Notes: generated by a model from the letters alone, not told the origin. A DNA stretch of 64,000 nucleotides from Rutstroemia sp. NJR-2017a BVV2 (GCA_002946415.1 NJPS01000034.1:558001-622000); one strand, 5' to 3'; shown: positions 1 to 12,442, numbered from the stretch's first letter. Numbers and translations are program-made.

Positions 1-975
1 ACAACTGAGGCTAATCGAGTGTGGATATCGTATCTTCAAGACTGTAAACCCTCGCGTTAAGCACCTGAAGAACATGAGAATGATCGTGTGCGGATTGATG
101 CTGACTGGGATCATTTCCACAGTAGCTGGTATGGCAAGATGTGCAGGGGCACTGGCGCATTGGCGCGGGAGTTGCGAGGTACGCTTGCACGATCATGTTG
201 CTGCGAGTTAGGATTTTCCTATTTCATTGACAGCAAAAGACCCAACATTTGACGTCCACAGTAAGTACTCACAAGGGGATGTACTTTGAGGTCTCATCCA
301 GATAGTTCGATAAACCCTCTTCACTCTTCGGGTGACTTCACTTAATCTAGAAACCAGGGATCAACTTTAAAATCCGAGATACATCCTTGACATTTGAAGC
401 AAAGCGTTTCCTAAGGTTAAGGTTGTATTCAAATGGAAAAGATTTATTGTCTCAATTCAGGAAAAGATTACAAGTGCTCTTCCCCACCCTGTTCCTCGTT
501 TTTCTCTCACATGCTCCTTTCTTATGCTTTGAAGTATTCCATCAGCATGCCTATCTGTGTCAAGCATCGCTGCTAGGAGACATGTATCACCAATTAAATG
601 GTATAGAACACATACACAGTCAGCTATGCGACTTGTTCTTATAATGAACATGCAAGCGATAGGCGCAGTGCAGCTACAAACGACCAGGGGCCTTGCAGTA
701 ATAAGACGCCGCAATTTAGCGGTCTGTCACCGAGCCATACATTATCGGACGATAAGTTGGATAGTGTTGGAATAGGACGATAAGTTAGATAGTGTTAGAA
801 TAATACCATCCAAAGCTTCATAACGGTAGCGAAGCATAAAATGCTTCAATATCCTCCTGTTGGCGAAACTTAATTGCTAGTCTCTCCTTACCGCGCCGAT
901 ACTGCACTTACAAGTACGGCTGGTTTCTTTTGAGTTCATAGAGCACTGCACTGTACCGCGGGCTAAATTGTCAGA
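1..975. other. Left-edge intergenic region
   Basis: No coding sequence with family resemblance is visible on either strand; the open frames here are short and mostly lack an ATG. The only structure I see is a 28-base tandem duplication at 747-802, listed separately, which lies about 175 bases before the first gene and so falls in its promoter region. Confidence 0.6.
747..802. repeat. 28-bp tandem duplication, two copies
   Basis: Bases 747-774 and 775-802 are head-to-tail copies beginning GGACGATAAGTT. They differ at two positions only, both G in the first copy and A in the second. The pair lies upstream of the PEBP gene. Whether it is a regulatory element or a simple recent duplication cannot be told from the sequence. 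Confidence 0.85.
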
Positions 976-1593
976 ATGGCTGCCGCTCGCCTCGAAGCGT
1001 TTATCGGCCGATTGCTCTACTCTCAACGTGGGCGCGATGCAAAACTTCTTACACGTGCGACGCAAGCCATCGTCAAACTCGAGCCATCATTAATCGTCAC
1101 ATCACCACTCGGCGAAGCTCCAGCGCCTCTCCTTCCTGCCCATTCACAAGTCGGCGCAAACGAAGTTCCCCCTTTATCATGGTCTCTACCCGCTGACTCG
1201 GACCTCCTGCCACAAATCAAATCCTTCCTTCTCGTCGTCGAAGATCCTGATGCTCCTCTCCCAAGTCCGGTCGTGCACGGCATCTACTACAACATTCCAC
1301 CCACCAAAACATCCATCGAGAACGCGGATTTTGCGCCCGTGGAAGGCAAGGAAAATCTGCTGAGCGGTGGATTTTACTATGGGGTCAATAGACGGAAGAT
1401 CATCTGGGGAGGACCGAAACCAGTTCTGGGACATGGAGTACACAGATACTTTTTCCAAGTAGTTGCACTGAGCGAGGAGCTGAAGACAGGAAGTACTATT
1501 GGCAAGGAAGAACTGGAACAATTGTTAGAAGGAAAGGTTCTAGCGTGGGGAGAATGGCTTGGGACATATGAAAGGAATCCGGGCGACAGTTGA
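976..1593 (+). CDS. PEBP-family protein (YbhB/YbcL-like)
   Basis: This is an intronless 205-residue protein of the phosphatidylethanolamine-binding protein family. The family ligand-pocket motifs are visible: EDPDAP at residues 89-94, HGIYYNIPP at 101-109, and GHGVHRYFFQVVAL at 152-165, which corresponds to the GxHRY signature. The length fits a free-standing cytosolic PEBP; the mitoribosomal PEBP-domain protein Mrpl35/mL38 is about twice as long, so that alternative is less likely. No signal peptide is evident. In the family these proteins bind small anions or lipid head groups and several act as inhibitors of kinases or proteases; the partner here is unknown. The start is the first in-frame ATG, and the gene lies some 300 bases before AFG1 on the same strand. 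Confidence 0.88.
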   Translation: MAAARLEAFIGRLLYSQRGRDAKLLTRATQAIVKLEPSLIVTSPLGEAPAPLLPAHSQVGANEVPPLSWSLPADSDLLPQIKSFLLVVEDPDAPLPSPVVHGIYYNIPPTKTSIENADFAPVEGKENLLSGGFYYGVNRRKIIWGGPKPVLGHGVHRYFFQVVALSEELKTGSTIGKEELEQLLEGKVLAWGEWLGTYERNPGDS

Positions 1594-1909
1594 GTTTTGA
1601 CGAAAGATTAGCACGAGTCAATTGAAAAGCATTAACCTCGTAAGCCAAGGGGATTTTCGCTTCCTACTGACTCGCCGCCGAGAATACCGTGCTGGAAGTG
1701 ATTAACCTCCGAAAGTTTCCTTCCGCCGCCCGCTATTACCGATTTAATTCCGTAAACTTTTGTAAACTCGCAGGTCACCGGCACGACCCTATGATTCAAT
1801 AACCTCCAGGGTACATACGTTCTTTTTATCCTTGCCATGAGCGCATAGATTTCTTTTCTTGTTATATAGAGCGGCGCAGTTGCAGTTCTTCTACTTCCAT
1901 ACAATTAGA
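1594..1909. other. Spacer between PEBP gene and AFG1
   Basis: About 316 bases that must hold the 3' end of the PEBP transcript and the promoter and leader of AFG1. I see no gene or repeat in it. Confidence 0.6.
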
Positions 1910-3777
1910 ATGAAACTCCGGACCACGCGAGCGCAGCCCCTCCTGCGGCATCTCTCCCGGACACATGGAGGTGGATATTCGGGTTCGCAGAGCAGAGCTT
2001 GTATACAGTGTCGACAGCTCAATGGAATAATAGAGAGAGGATATAGCTCGACAAGGGCGCCGCGAACATGCATTCCCGCAAAGACGCAAGCACTGTCGTT
2101 GGGAAGACGTCTCCATGTCCTCCCGGCATCTTTCATTGCGGGGCAGAGGAGGGCTTTGGCAACCGTTCACAATGGTACGTTTTAGAGGCATATAACGTCG
2201 CATAAGAAGCTAAAATATATGCAGTGAATCCTGATGACAGAGGTCCCATGGAGGAGTACGACGAGCGCGTTGCTGCAGGAAAGCTAAGGGATGATGAGCA
2301 TCAACGAGGTAAGCAAAACCCGTTCCAAGTCCGAGGCATTGTCCAATGCTAAAACATATATTCTCCAGGCATTGTGCAGAATCTCCAACATCTCCACGAC
2401 GAACTGCGAAACTACCGCGCCCCTCCCATCGAGCATCCCACCATTGAATCTCTCAAGCCTCCTCCACAATCTCTCTTCGCTCGACTATTCAGCTCCGGTC
2501 CCAAGGAACAAGCCTTGAAGGAAATTCCGGATAACTTGCCTCGGGGTCTGTATCTATACGGAGATGTGGGAAGCGGGAAGACCATGTTGATGGATATGTT
2601 CTACGAGACATTACCAAGCAGCGTCACCTCAAAAACGCGCATCCATTTCCACAATTTCATGCAGGATGTCCACAAGAGGCTACACAAGATGAAGATGGAG
2701 CACGGCAACGAGATCGATGCGGTGCCGTTTGTGGCAGCAGACATAGCAGAAAAGGGGAATGTGCTATGTTTTGATGAGTTCCAATGTACCGATGTAGCTG
2801 ACGCTATGATTCTCCGAAGGTGAATATTTCCACTTCCGGTGATATTGTCTGCGTATCAACATATACTAATCTGATCTACTACCTCTAGACTCCTCGAATC
2901 CCTCATGTCCCACGGTGTAGTCCTAGTCACAACCTCCAATCGCCACCCCGACGACCTCTACCGCAACGGCATCCAGCGCGAATCCTTCATCCCATGCATC
3001 AACCTCTTAAAACAACGACTCCACGTAATAAACCTCGACAGCCCCACCGACTACCGCAAGATCCCCCGCCCCCCCTCAGGCGTCTACCACTCCCCCCTCG
3101 ACGCGCACGCCCCCACCCACGCCGAAAAATGGTTCCGCTTCCTCGGCGACCCCGCCAACGACCCCCCACACCCAGAAACCCAACGCGTCTGGGGCCGCGA
3201 AATCCACGTCCCGAAAGTGAGCGGCAAGGCCGCCATGTTCACCTTCGACGAGCTGATCGGCCGGCCCACAAGCGCTGCCGACTACATCGAGCTCATGCGC
3301 AGCTACGAATCATTCATCGTGACCGACGTCCCGGGCATGACGCACCAGCAGCGCGACCTCGCGCGGCGCTTCATCACCTTCATCGACGCCGTGTACGAGT
3401 CCCGCGCGAAACTGGTGCTCACGACGGCGGTTCCGCTCACGCAGCTGTTTATGTCGAAGGAGGAGGTGAAGGATAGTATGCGCAAGGACGCGGAGGATAA
3501 AAAGGGGCAGAAGGCGGTCGAGGATGGGGAAGAGCTGAATGATGCGATGCGCATGATGATGGATGATCTGGGCATGAATATGAAGATGTTGAAGAACAGC
3601 AGTATTTTTAGCGGCGATGAGGAGAGGTTTGCGTTTGCGCGGGCGCTGAGTAGGTTGAGTGAGATGGGTAGCCAGCAGTGGGTGGAGAGGGGGATGGGGT
3701 TGGAGAAGGAGGGCGGGAAGCGCGAGAAGGAGAGTTGGGAGAAGGTGAGGAGTAAGAGGTTGGAGGATGCGATGTGA
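1910..3777 (+). CDS. AFG1: AFG1/LACE1-like mitochondrial AAA ATPase
   Basis: I place four exons at 1910-2174, 2225-2308, 2369-2819 and 2889-3777, giving about 562 residues. The N-terminus is rich in Arg and Ser and poor in acids, as expected for a mitochondrial presequence. The body has the AFG1 family hallmarks: [29 protein letters not shown], the Walker A motif GDVGSGKT at about residues 181-188, the Walker B motif LCFDEFQ at about 249-255, and the stretch [14 protein letters not shown]. Afg1/LACE1 proteins sit on the matrix side of the inner membrane and help with turnover or quality control of respiratory-chain subunits, cytochrome c oxidase in particular. The start is the first ATG in the presequence frame. 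The gene is convergent with the downstream glutathione transferase. Confidence 0.93.
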
Positions 3778-4344
3778 GGTGGGTGGTGGAGCTAGTGGGG
3801 ATAGAGTGTGATCTGGATGTTTTATACCAGTTGCGGATGTGCATCGCGCGAGATGCTTGGATAGAGAGAAAGAGAGGTGGAAAGAAGTCGTTGGATAATG
3901 ATGTGATATGATATCATATTCATCATTCCATGTTCATACGAGTTACAAGGACCCATCTATGGGACCGAACAATATACCCAGATTCAGACGATTTTATAGA
4001 AATGAAACTATTTCGGATATACCTATGTAGTTTCTTGCTTGATTAGCTTGGATCTAGTGAATATCAAAACCCCCAGTCAGACGATACTTAGCCCCCATCA
4101 GGTACTGATATGTGGATGATGCAGTGAGCTATAACTGACGACGAGAAACAGCTGTATTTCTTCGACTTTATACAATGGGGAGCAACACTAGTATAGTATG
4201 ACCAAGCTAGAACTGCACATTGAAGAATCTGCATACTAATAACAATATCTATCATCCATTACCACCATCCCCCATCGATTTTCTCTATCCATTTTAGAGC
4301 CGTTTCCCGCCTCCGCCTCCATCCGCTCACCAACAATACCCTCT
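3778..4344. other. Convergent 3' spacer (AFG1 / GST)
   Basis: AT-rich 570-base region between two converging genes. It should hold both 3' untranslated regions. I see no open frame of interest, no structured RNA and no repeat. Confidence 0.6.
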
Positions 4345-5677
4345 CTACTTCCTCAAACTCAGCGCATACTTCACAGCCGGAACCTCATCGTCTTCCCTCA
4401 AAATATCCGGTTCAGGTCCTACAGGCGTAATACTGAAAGGATTGATCTAACACACAAATCAGTATCCATAGACTACTTACTTTTCAAGCAAAAGACGAAA
4501 CACATACCTGAGTGTGGCTCCTAGTATAATGACGCTTAATATGAGTAAACTCCGTCGTGTCCTTAAACGCCGGAACATTCCAGTACAGATTCCTCATCCA
4601 CCTATGGATATGCGGGTAGCCTGATCGGATATCCCTGATATTTGTCTATTTTGCACCAAAGTCAGCTCTCTGGGATGCTATTTTCTTCCTAGCTTGTGTG
4701 CGAAGGAAGAGAAGAGGAAAAGGAAACGTACCTTGAAGTGTTGAACATAAACCGGATCGAATCGAACAGCAGTAGTATACAACCTCACATCCGCCTCGGT
4801 GATGTTCTTCCCGAAATAATACGGCCCCTCGCTCTCGCTGAGATGTTTCTCTACTCTATCCAGGGAGGTAAAAAGCTGTGTAACGGCCTTCTCATACGCG
4901 TCTGCTTTGGTAGCGAAACCAGATCTGTAGACACCGTTGTTGATATCGTTGTATGTCCAATCATTCGTAGCTTCGATTTCTTTTTGCAGGTCCGAGGGGA
5001 AGAGATCGACGTTTTTATATTCCGGCGCGATTATATCATCAAACTAAAACCCATCAGTCAATAAAGTTCCTCCCCCAAGGGTTCAAGAACACAAACCTCG
5101 GTATAAAACATGCGAATAATCTCACTACTCTCATTACTGACGATCTTGCCCTGCTTGACATCGTACAAAGTCGGCACGGTAAAGCGTCCCTTGTACTCCG
5201 GATCAACCTGGAAGTAGATATCTCTCAAATGTGTGTATCCCTTGTGTCCTTCAACCGGATCCGGAACTACGTTCTCGCCCGGCGCATCGGAGTCCTCAGG
5301 AGTAGCGAAGCGCCATCCCTTCTCGCCCATATGCCAATGCACACTCGTGAATGGGATGATGTCCTCGAGACCCTTGAGTTTGCGGACGATCAGTGTGCGG
5401 TGAGCCCAAGGACAGGCATATGAGACCTGGTGATAGAATTGTGAGCTTTTCAATTGGTGGTGAGGGTAGGCTGGGTGAGGAAGCTTACGTAGAGATGGTA
5501 TCTTCCTTTCTCGGGTGGAAATTCACCTCCCTTCTTGATGAAGTTGCGGAATTGCGACTGGCCTCTTTTGAACTCGCCAGTTTTGTCATTGGCAGCTACC
5601 CAATTGGTGATTTTGTCTTCGGCCTATACTTGTGTCAACATTTGTTCACATGGCGCAACAGCTTACGAACTCACCAT
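4345..5677 (-). CDS. ECM4: Glutathione S-transferase, omega/xi class (Ecm4/Gto-like)
   Basis: Six exons join into about 339 residues: 5675-5677, 5489-5623, 5097-5426, 4732-5043, 4508-4645 and 4345-4446. The first exon is only the ATG codon, followed directly by a GTGAGT donor. The thioredoxin-fold active site VSYACPWAHRTL puts the catalytic cysteine at about residue 51. The helical C-terminal half includes ATNDWTYNDINNGVYRSGFA, EGPYYFGKNITEADVRLY and the tail HIKRHYTRSHTQINPFSITP. These match Ecm4/YqjG-type glutathionyl-hydroquinone reductases, which use Cys-based chemistry to remove glutathione from glutathionylated quinones. Being soluble, the enzyme should act in the cytosol. It lies in tandem with UBA1 about 0.8 kb away, with no sign of a functional link. 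Confidence 0.92.
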
Positions 5678-6482
5678 TTTTGCTGAATTAGTTGTTGAGA
5701 ATGATCGTATAGGTAACTTTGAAAAAGCTGGAAGCTGTGCAGAGAGTTGGCGAAGTCGAAGAAGCATGAGTTGTGAATATATAGGAGTTGTTCTCAGGGA
5801 AGACCTTGAGCTATCCTTTTATGGTAATACAAAGAATGCGCTGGTGGCGGGGTCTGGACGGCGGGGTAGGGATTTGTAAGTCGTATGTCATTGGTTGTTG
5901 ATCTCTTTTTGCTGCTTACACCACATCTGCAAAGCACTTACTAAGTTGACAAACCAATAAAGGGCCTTTATTTGAAACTTGCAAATATCTAGATTGCGAT
6001 TGCATAAGTTACAGTGCGTCACAATATGTGCTTTGCTGGGCAGCTGGGAGCCAGGGGGCTTTCCCTAGTTTTTGTGTATGAATTTAAAACCCATTAACAT
6101 CTAACTAGATGACTAGGTGCTGTAGAGTTATGCCGCCAACTAATCTAACTTAGAGCAACTTCACCAATTACACCAAAGGCTGGTGGTCGATGTCGGAAAC
6201 AAAATTGTCTGCCAATTTACATTGGAGATTCTATATAGTTACGGCGACTCATAAGATGGAATGTGAATGTCGAGTGTTCGAATACTCAATGTTCATTTTG
6301 GATTTGGACAATCACAAACATACTTTATTCGATTTGAATTGCAACTTGGCCGATATTCTCAGGGTAATGCTTCTATTCTTCTCATTCACGCATCATATCA
6401 TATCTAATTTTCATTGTCCCAAGTAGTTGTGGATTTCCCCACTACACAATACCCACGCAGTCCCGCCTGCTATAAATCCCAT
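5678..6482. other. Spacer between GST start and UBA1 end
   Basis: About 800 AT-rich bases holding the promoter of the glutathione transferase gene and the 3' end of UBA1, both on the minus strand. No gene-like frame is seen. Confidence 0.6.
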
Positions 6483-9400
6483 TCAATGACCCATCTTCAT
6501 CATAATATATGGGACTTCAACATCCTCTCCAGTCTGATCCTCCACGCAAATCTCGAAAATGACGTTCTTCTGGTGTTCTGGAATCGGTTTCTTCGAGATA
6601 TGCTCTACGAGCTCGCTGAGCTTCATAGGTAATCGATCCTTCAACTTCGTTTTAGGGAAGAAGCTGGCGTACAAAAGACTCACGCCCGAGCTCAACATAC
6701 TGATACTGAGACCCTTGTTCTTCTCGAAATCATCAATGAGTTCTTGTAATGTGATATCCTCCACTTCGAAGCGATCCCATAGTTTGTCAATTGAGACATC
6801 GCCAGAGTGGCTCTTGTAGGTTGCCTTGGGACTGGCAATAGGCTCACTGAAACCGAAGAAAGGTAGGGCTAAATTCACGAAACCGTTCTTGTATTGTTCG
6901 ATGTCAGTCTTGCCATCAATGACTTTGTAGAACTCCATCACCACCAAGCCTGTGACCAAAGCGGTAGTTGTTGCAATGGCAGGGATAATCTTGCCAGCGA
7001 TGAATTTGGTCTTGTGTCTGTCTGCAAGGTCGATCTTGTAATTCTCAGCACGCAAGTTGCTAGCGGCTGTGATAAAGTCGATATGGTAGTTCGTGTCGTC
7101 ATCCTTTTCAAACTCCACAGGCTGAAGCTTGAAGCCTGACATTGTCTTCGGTGAAGGTAGCTTCTGGATGAGTTGCTCCAATTCCGCGTTATCATCGAAA
7201 CTTGAGCCATTACCAGCATTTGGATCCTAAATTTAAATTAGCCATGGTCTCTCTCATTGTATTATGCAACAATACTTACAGGTTCACTGTCATCAGCCTG
7301 TATCTTGACCGAAGAGCTTGGCGAGAAGTCAGGAATGATCATATTGTCGAGGACTTTCTGGATCGTGGTTGAATCTAGTCCTTTAGCATTGATATCGTAA
7401 TTGAACGCGTGAAGGTTAGCACCGGCAACGATGAAACTCCAATGGAACTCGTTCTTGGGGTCGAATTTCAATGGGTCTGGTGCTCTCTTGGGACCAGACC
7501 AGAAAGGTGCTCCACTTGACGAAGTCGAATCCTTGGGGAAGTTGTATAATAGTTGCTGAATGTTATTGTTGTATTGCTTCTCGAATTGCAAACGGGCCCA
7601 CTTAATACAATCCTCAACGCTTAACGGCTTATCCTCAACCAAGAAATCGCGGATTGTCTCGAGTGTAGCCTTCTCATTGCCACCTTGCTTCAAGGTTGTC
7701 TCAAGATAGTTTGGTTGAGTCAGATATAGGTTGACTGTCTCTGCTGGCTTGACAAAGTATGACTCGAACAACTCTCGTGCCCAGGCAATGGTGTGCTCAA
7801 TCTTGTTAGGGAAACTTCTCAAGGTACACATAGGGAAAGATTGCTCAGGGGGATCTTGAGAGCTTGAATATGACTCGGTTAAGTGCGGCAAAACGACCTG
7901 GGTATTACCCTTGGTGCCGAGAGTTCCGCTCTCAAGTAAAGGCTTTCGGAAGAAGACACAACGTCGGTCAACATAGGTTCGTGCATCGACATTGTCGAGA
8001 GCGTTGGTTACACCATCCAACCCTTGCCAGAACTTTTCATCAAAGATATGCTCGGTATCCTGTCCGACTCGGTCGCGCATAGTAACAATGTGACCCTTTA
8101 GATCAGGATTCATTGCTTGAACAGCGTCAGCAGCGCAGTCACTCTTCAACTTTCCAACGTCCTTGGGTCTGAATAGGAATTGACGGTTCAAGTTACTCTT
8201 TTCGATGGAGTCCATATCCGTCACAAAGATCTTGCCCTCAGGGCCGGTTGCCAAACCGATCATAGCCCAATTCTTCAGCATCTCGCAACCAATAGCGCCA
8301 GCGCCAACCAGGAACTGCTTGATGTTGGCCAACTTATCTTGGTAGTCCTTTCCAAAGACGGCGATTTGACCGTCGTATCGCGAGTTGAGAGGTTTGCAAA
8401 GCTCCTCGGATCGAGTAGTGCTTGTAGGAAGAGATTCCAGCGAGTCGAAGTACATCCATTGGTTGATGGGGTGGAATTTTCCAGACACAGCCTTGAGAAC
8501 CTCCTGGGCCGCAAGTCCACCGAAGAAAGCTGCCATAGGATTCAAATCACCTTGAGCTTGGTAGCTCAGCTCGGCAAGTAATTTCTCGTCCACTTCCACA
8601 TCCAATTTCTCCTGCTCAATAAAAGCCTTGGCCGATCCAATAACGACTGTGGCATCCTCCTTGTTCATGGGTCTGGGTAGACGACCTTGCGACTCTTTGA
8701 ATGCGTGAAGAGCTTGAAAACCGACGTGAAGTTGCTGGGGGCGATCGAATTTCGCATAATCGGAAATGAGGTATTCCGGTTCTTTCAGAGAGGCTGAAAT
8801 CGATTTGAAATCAATGAACTTTGGCATCTTGACTTGGTGAAACATTCCTCCTCTTTTGTATTGACCGAGCCCACTAACATCCCCAATGGAGAAAGTATAT
8901 GGTCCCTTTACTGTTACCTTTCGAGGATCCGTGCTGTTCAAGGCTTCCATTCCTTCCAATTCGGTAAATGTGACGAAGTCCCCATCCTCAAGCCCATGTC
9001 TTGTCTCGTCCAGGGCGGAAACCAAGCCTTCTTCATCGATACCAGCAACAATACCGCTGACCGGGGCTTCACCGGTTGGATCAAGGACCGTAAACTTGTC
9101 GCCAAAATCGCAGAAGATGGATCCAAAAAGACCAAAGGTGTCCGCAATTACTAGATAGATGCCCTTTTTATGTAAATAGTCGCCGATTACAATCTGGTCT
9201 TGAAGAGGAGTGTTGGTAAGCACGACGACTTGGTATTTGTCAAACTGCGACAGATCCTCGGTGAGACTGCGAGAGGCGATAGTCAGTACGATCCTCTCGG
9301 AAACGCTGATTGGATGACACTCACCTTGATGACTTGTGTACGGAAACTGGGGTATAGGCGTTCAACTCAGCAACACGTGGCGCTGTGACTTCTGCCCTCG

Positions 9401-9813
9401 GCTTTCCAACATCTTCAGGGTGTAGGAAGAACTGCGATGAGAGGTCTGAGATGACGGCAGGTGCGGGGTCGTAGAGTGTAAGGCTTTTCACACCAGCCAA
9501 GGCGATATTCTTTGCGATCTCAACGCCCAGTCCCTTTAATCCGACGATGAGCACATTCGAAGCGCCCATACGCTTCATGGCCTCATGTCCGAGGACGTAG
9601 AGCTGTCTGCTGTAGAGAGATTCGTCGATTTCATTGTGGCCAACCACCGACTCGTCCACCTGCATCCTAGTCTCCATGTCTACGTCTTTGGTGGCCTAAG
9701 AAGAAGTCAATATTCCATGAGCCTGAACCATAATGCAAGCTTTGGTGGTCTGGGTTTGAGCTCGAATGCTGGTGGTTGCCTGGATAGAGGGGTAGCTCTA
9801 AACGTACCGTCAT
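6483..9813 (-). CDS. UBA1: Ubiquitin-activating enzyme E1
   Basis: I join exons 9808-9813, 9325-9695, 7280-9266 and 6483-7226 into about 1035 residues, close to the 1024 of yeast Uba1. The inactive adenylation half starts at [20 protein letters not shown]. The active half has the nucleotide-binding loop [18 protein letters not shown], then [16 protein letters not shown] and [20 protein letters not shown]. The catalytic cysteine lies in [11 protein letters not shown] at about residue 606. The C-terminal ubiquitin-fold domain follows. The enzyme activates ubiquitin with ATP and passes it as a thioester to E2 enzymes in the cytosol and nucleus; it is normally essential and single-copy. The 5' end is the weak point: the first in-frame ATG makes a two-codon exon (Met-Thr), and the frame stays open upstream of it to a TGA without another ATG. 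Translation could instead begin at the ATG at 9675-9677. Confidence 0.95.
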
Positions 9814-11172
9814 GATCTTCTTTTCTGGCCGTTGGGAATCCGCGTCCGATAGCTTGCGCTTCCCCAACTTGCCTTCTCCGTCTAATTCTATTGTGGAGGG
9901 AATGTTGGCGTTTGGAAAGTTTTCCAGTGGAGAGTATTTTGTGGTTCACTAGAAGTTCGAAGATGGAACTGTTGCGGTTCGAATTTGTGGGGTATTAGTG
10001 TTGGGAAAATGATGAAGCTTGGGAGATTGTTTGCATCGATCCCGCAAGAATCGGTCGAGCTGTGTTTGAATTTGTAGAGCTGTGGTTTGATCAAATGAGT
10101 GATTTGAAGTTGAGATGGTATCGAGAAGTGTTGATGTTGTAATCGCAGAAGCTATTCCACTGATTGCTTACAGTATCAATCGCCTCCCCAATCGCCTCCC
10201 GTATCACTAATACCTGAGGTTCTGAGGCTCCAAAAACGCCAAATTGTGGCCCCAGCGGGGAGCCTCGGGAGCATGGAAACATCTAGAGCTACCAAGAGCT
10301 AACCGAAACAATGACATAACGCTTCCACAGCAAAGCAACCTCGGGTTCTTGTAGGAGCTACTTTACCACCCCTTCGCAGTAGCAAGAACAACTTCACGCA
10401 CTTTAAACTTTTACTTTCATCTAGATCAGCTTCATTGTTCTAGAACTCCAGCCTGTATCTGATACGACAGCATTCGAGCCCAGTAGTACACATACCAGTC
10501 CGTCCACGGAGAACCCATGCTTCGTGGCAGAAGGAGGCATGCCATGAGATATGCACAACTGCTTGATGTTAAAATCTTTAAAGTTTATTGCTAGTATGTC
10601 TGATACATATATAGTATGAGCACCAGACCCACCGGTCTGTAGGGGACGCACTCTTATGTCACATCAGGTCATGTGGCCGCCGACAACGATGTGCCGATGT
10701 AGATCTGTTGAGGGATATTGCAGTTAGAGTTGCGCATCCAACATGGGCTATCCCGTATTCTTATGGATTCATGGAGATGACTGCGTCTAGTATCAGATAC
10801 CAACCGGTGGTGTCATAGCTCACGGCCTTATCCCGCACTCGCAGTAAACTCAGGTTACGCTGACGTATCCTGCGCTATGCAAAATGCGCCTACAAACGTG
10901 CTCTACCCCGTACTTGGGATAAACCAGGCGTGGGACGCAGCTGCACATGCAGTGTGTAACGGCCAAAACCTATTCTTAAGTTTGACAGCTCAAACTCTCC
11001 TTACTTTCGTCGCAAAACTTATAGGATGATCACAAAAGGTAAATGTGGATGAAGTGTGATGCAATTTCGTGCTATTCATTCATAACTACCCTCCATTCGT
11101 TCATTCCCAGCCTGAGCCACTTCGCCCTGTCGACGGTCTATGCTTAAAGAACTTTTTGTGAATAACGCGAAC
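9814..11172. other. UBA1 upstream region
   Basis: About 1.35 kb between the UBA1 start and the FKBP stop, both on the minus strand, so it holds the UBA1 promoter and leader and the FKBP 3' end. The stretch 9814-10100 has open frames on the minus strand that may be leader or an unrecognised first exon of UBA1. I see nothing else to name. Confidence 0.5.
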
Positions 11173-12038
11173 TTAGTCCGAGCTGACCTTTAGGAGCTCA
11201 ACTTCGCTAGAATGGTATGTTAGTGAATGGTCGTAGAAGGTTTTGTGAGTGTACTCGCTGCAGACTTACAATAGAAGCGTAGAATGGGGAGGGATGACGG
11301 GATGGAAACCACTGTAGGATTCAGGATCAGTACTGCCGCATGTCTACTTTCTGTATTCCCGGCCCCCGAGAGCTCAAGGCTAGATGCCTAGCATGAGAGA
11401 GCGGTGGATTCAAGGGGTGCAGAGGTCTTACCGGGCACCATATGCGAAATCACTGAAAAAATAGATTAGCTTAGCTCTCCATTGATATCATAGGGGACTC
11501 ACGATGAGATGTCCAATAGAGCCTTCTCTCCTACTTTCATGGTAGTAACACCCTCGTCCCAGCCTAAAAGCCGGTCAATAAGCATCTAATAACGCCGTTA
11601 TTGGGTGGGGTAAAGTACCCTTGATAACTTGTCCAACACCAATTTGAACAACGAAGTCACCGCGACCAACGGAAGTATCGAATCTGCAGATAAGCACATC
11701 AGCAAGGTAGTGATTATGGAGGGGCTGTGAACGCAGGAAGCAGCAAACAGCGAAGAGGACGATGAGAATAGAACTTACTGCTTGCCTTTTTGCTGAGCCT
11801 CGCCCTGCTTTGTGGCATCCTTCAGCCAGCCAGTATATTGAATGGTAACTGTGTCACCAGGTTTGGGGATTTCCCCGGTGCCTTCCCTCAAGATAGTCTT
11901 TTGAACACCCATATTGAAGTTTGTACGTGAGAAGTTACGGTATTGAAATTTGGACTGGTACTGAGGTTTGGGTTGGAAAGCGGAAGAGAATTTGGAGAAT
12001 TGGGTCGATACTCGTAGACGTGGGAGAATATATGACAT
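11173..12038 (-). CDS. FPR1: FKBP-type peptidyl-prolyl isomerase (FKBP12-like)
   Basis: Six exons run 11779-12038, 11619-11683, 11503-11563, 11432-11452, 11270-11311 and 11173-11206. From the upstream ATG the product is 160 residues; from the internal ATG at 11910-11912 (MGVQKTILREG) it is 118 residues, the usual FKBP12 size. The FK506-binding fold is clear: PGDTVTIQYTGWLKD, QFDTSVGRGDF, GVGQVIKGWDEGV, DFAYGARGFHPVIPPHSTL and the final FEVELLKV. The pocket residues Tyr, Asp, Phe, Trp, Tyr and Ile are all present. Such proteins speed prolyl isomerisation and, when bound to FK506 or rapamycin, inhibit calcineurin or TOR. The 42 extra N-terminal residues contain several Arg and Lys, many Ser and Gln and no acidic residue, so they read as a mitochondrial presequence. 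The shared gene could therefore give cytosolic and mitochondrial forms. Confidence 0.92.
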
Positions 12039-12442
12039 GTAGAAATACAAGAGAACAAGTGGAAGGGGGAGAAAGAGTTTCGTCGGTTGCGAGGGAACAG
12101 TGGACGATTTATGCTTTTTTTTCCCTAATTATCAACGGCGCGGAGAGACGGGATGAATCCGGGATGGGATGGTAGCTTTGGCCAAATGGTGGGGCGACAA
12201 CAGCCCTCTACTAAGTATTTTTTTCGGCCTTTGAAACTCACTCTGCAAGTCCGTACGAGGTACAGACGGCAGCTTTTACCAGGGCGGATCGAGCTCCCTG
12301 TTCCCTTTTGTCCTGTTTCCCTATTCTTTTGGGTCGGGTTGAACTGAGAGTCTGGGTTGGATAGGCTGAGATGGGCTGAGATGGCTCAGGGATACGCCCT
12401 ACAATTAATCCACGTCCGCTATTCCTTTTCTAACTCTCTGGA

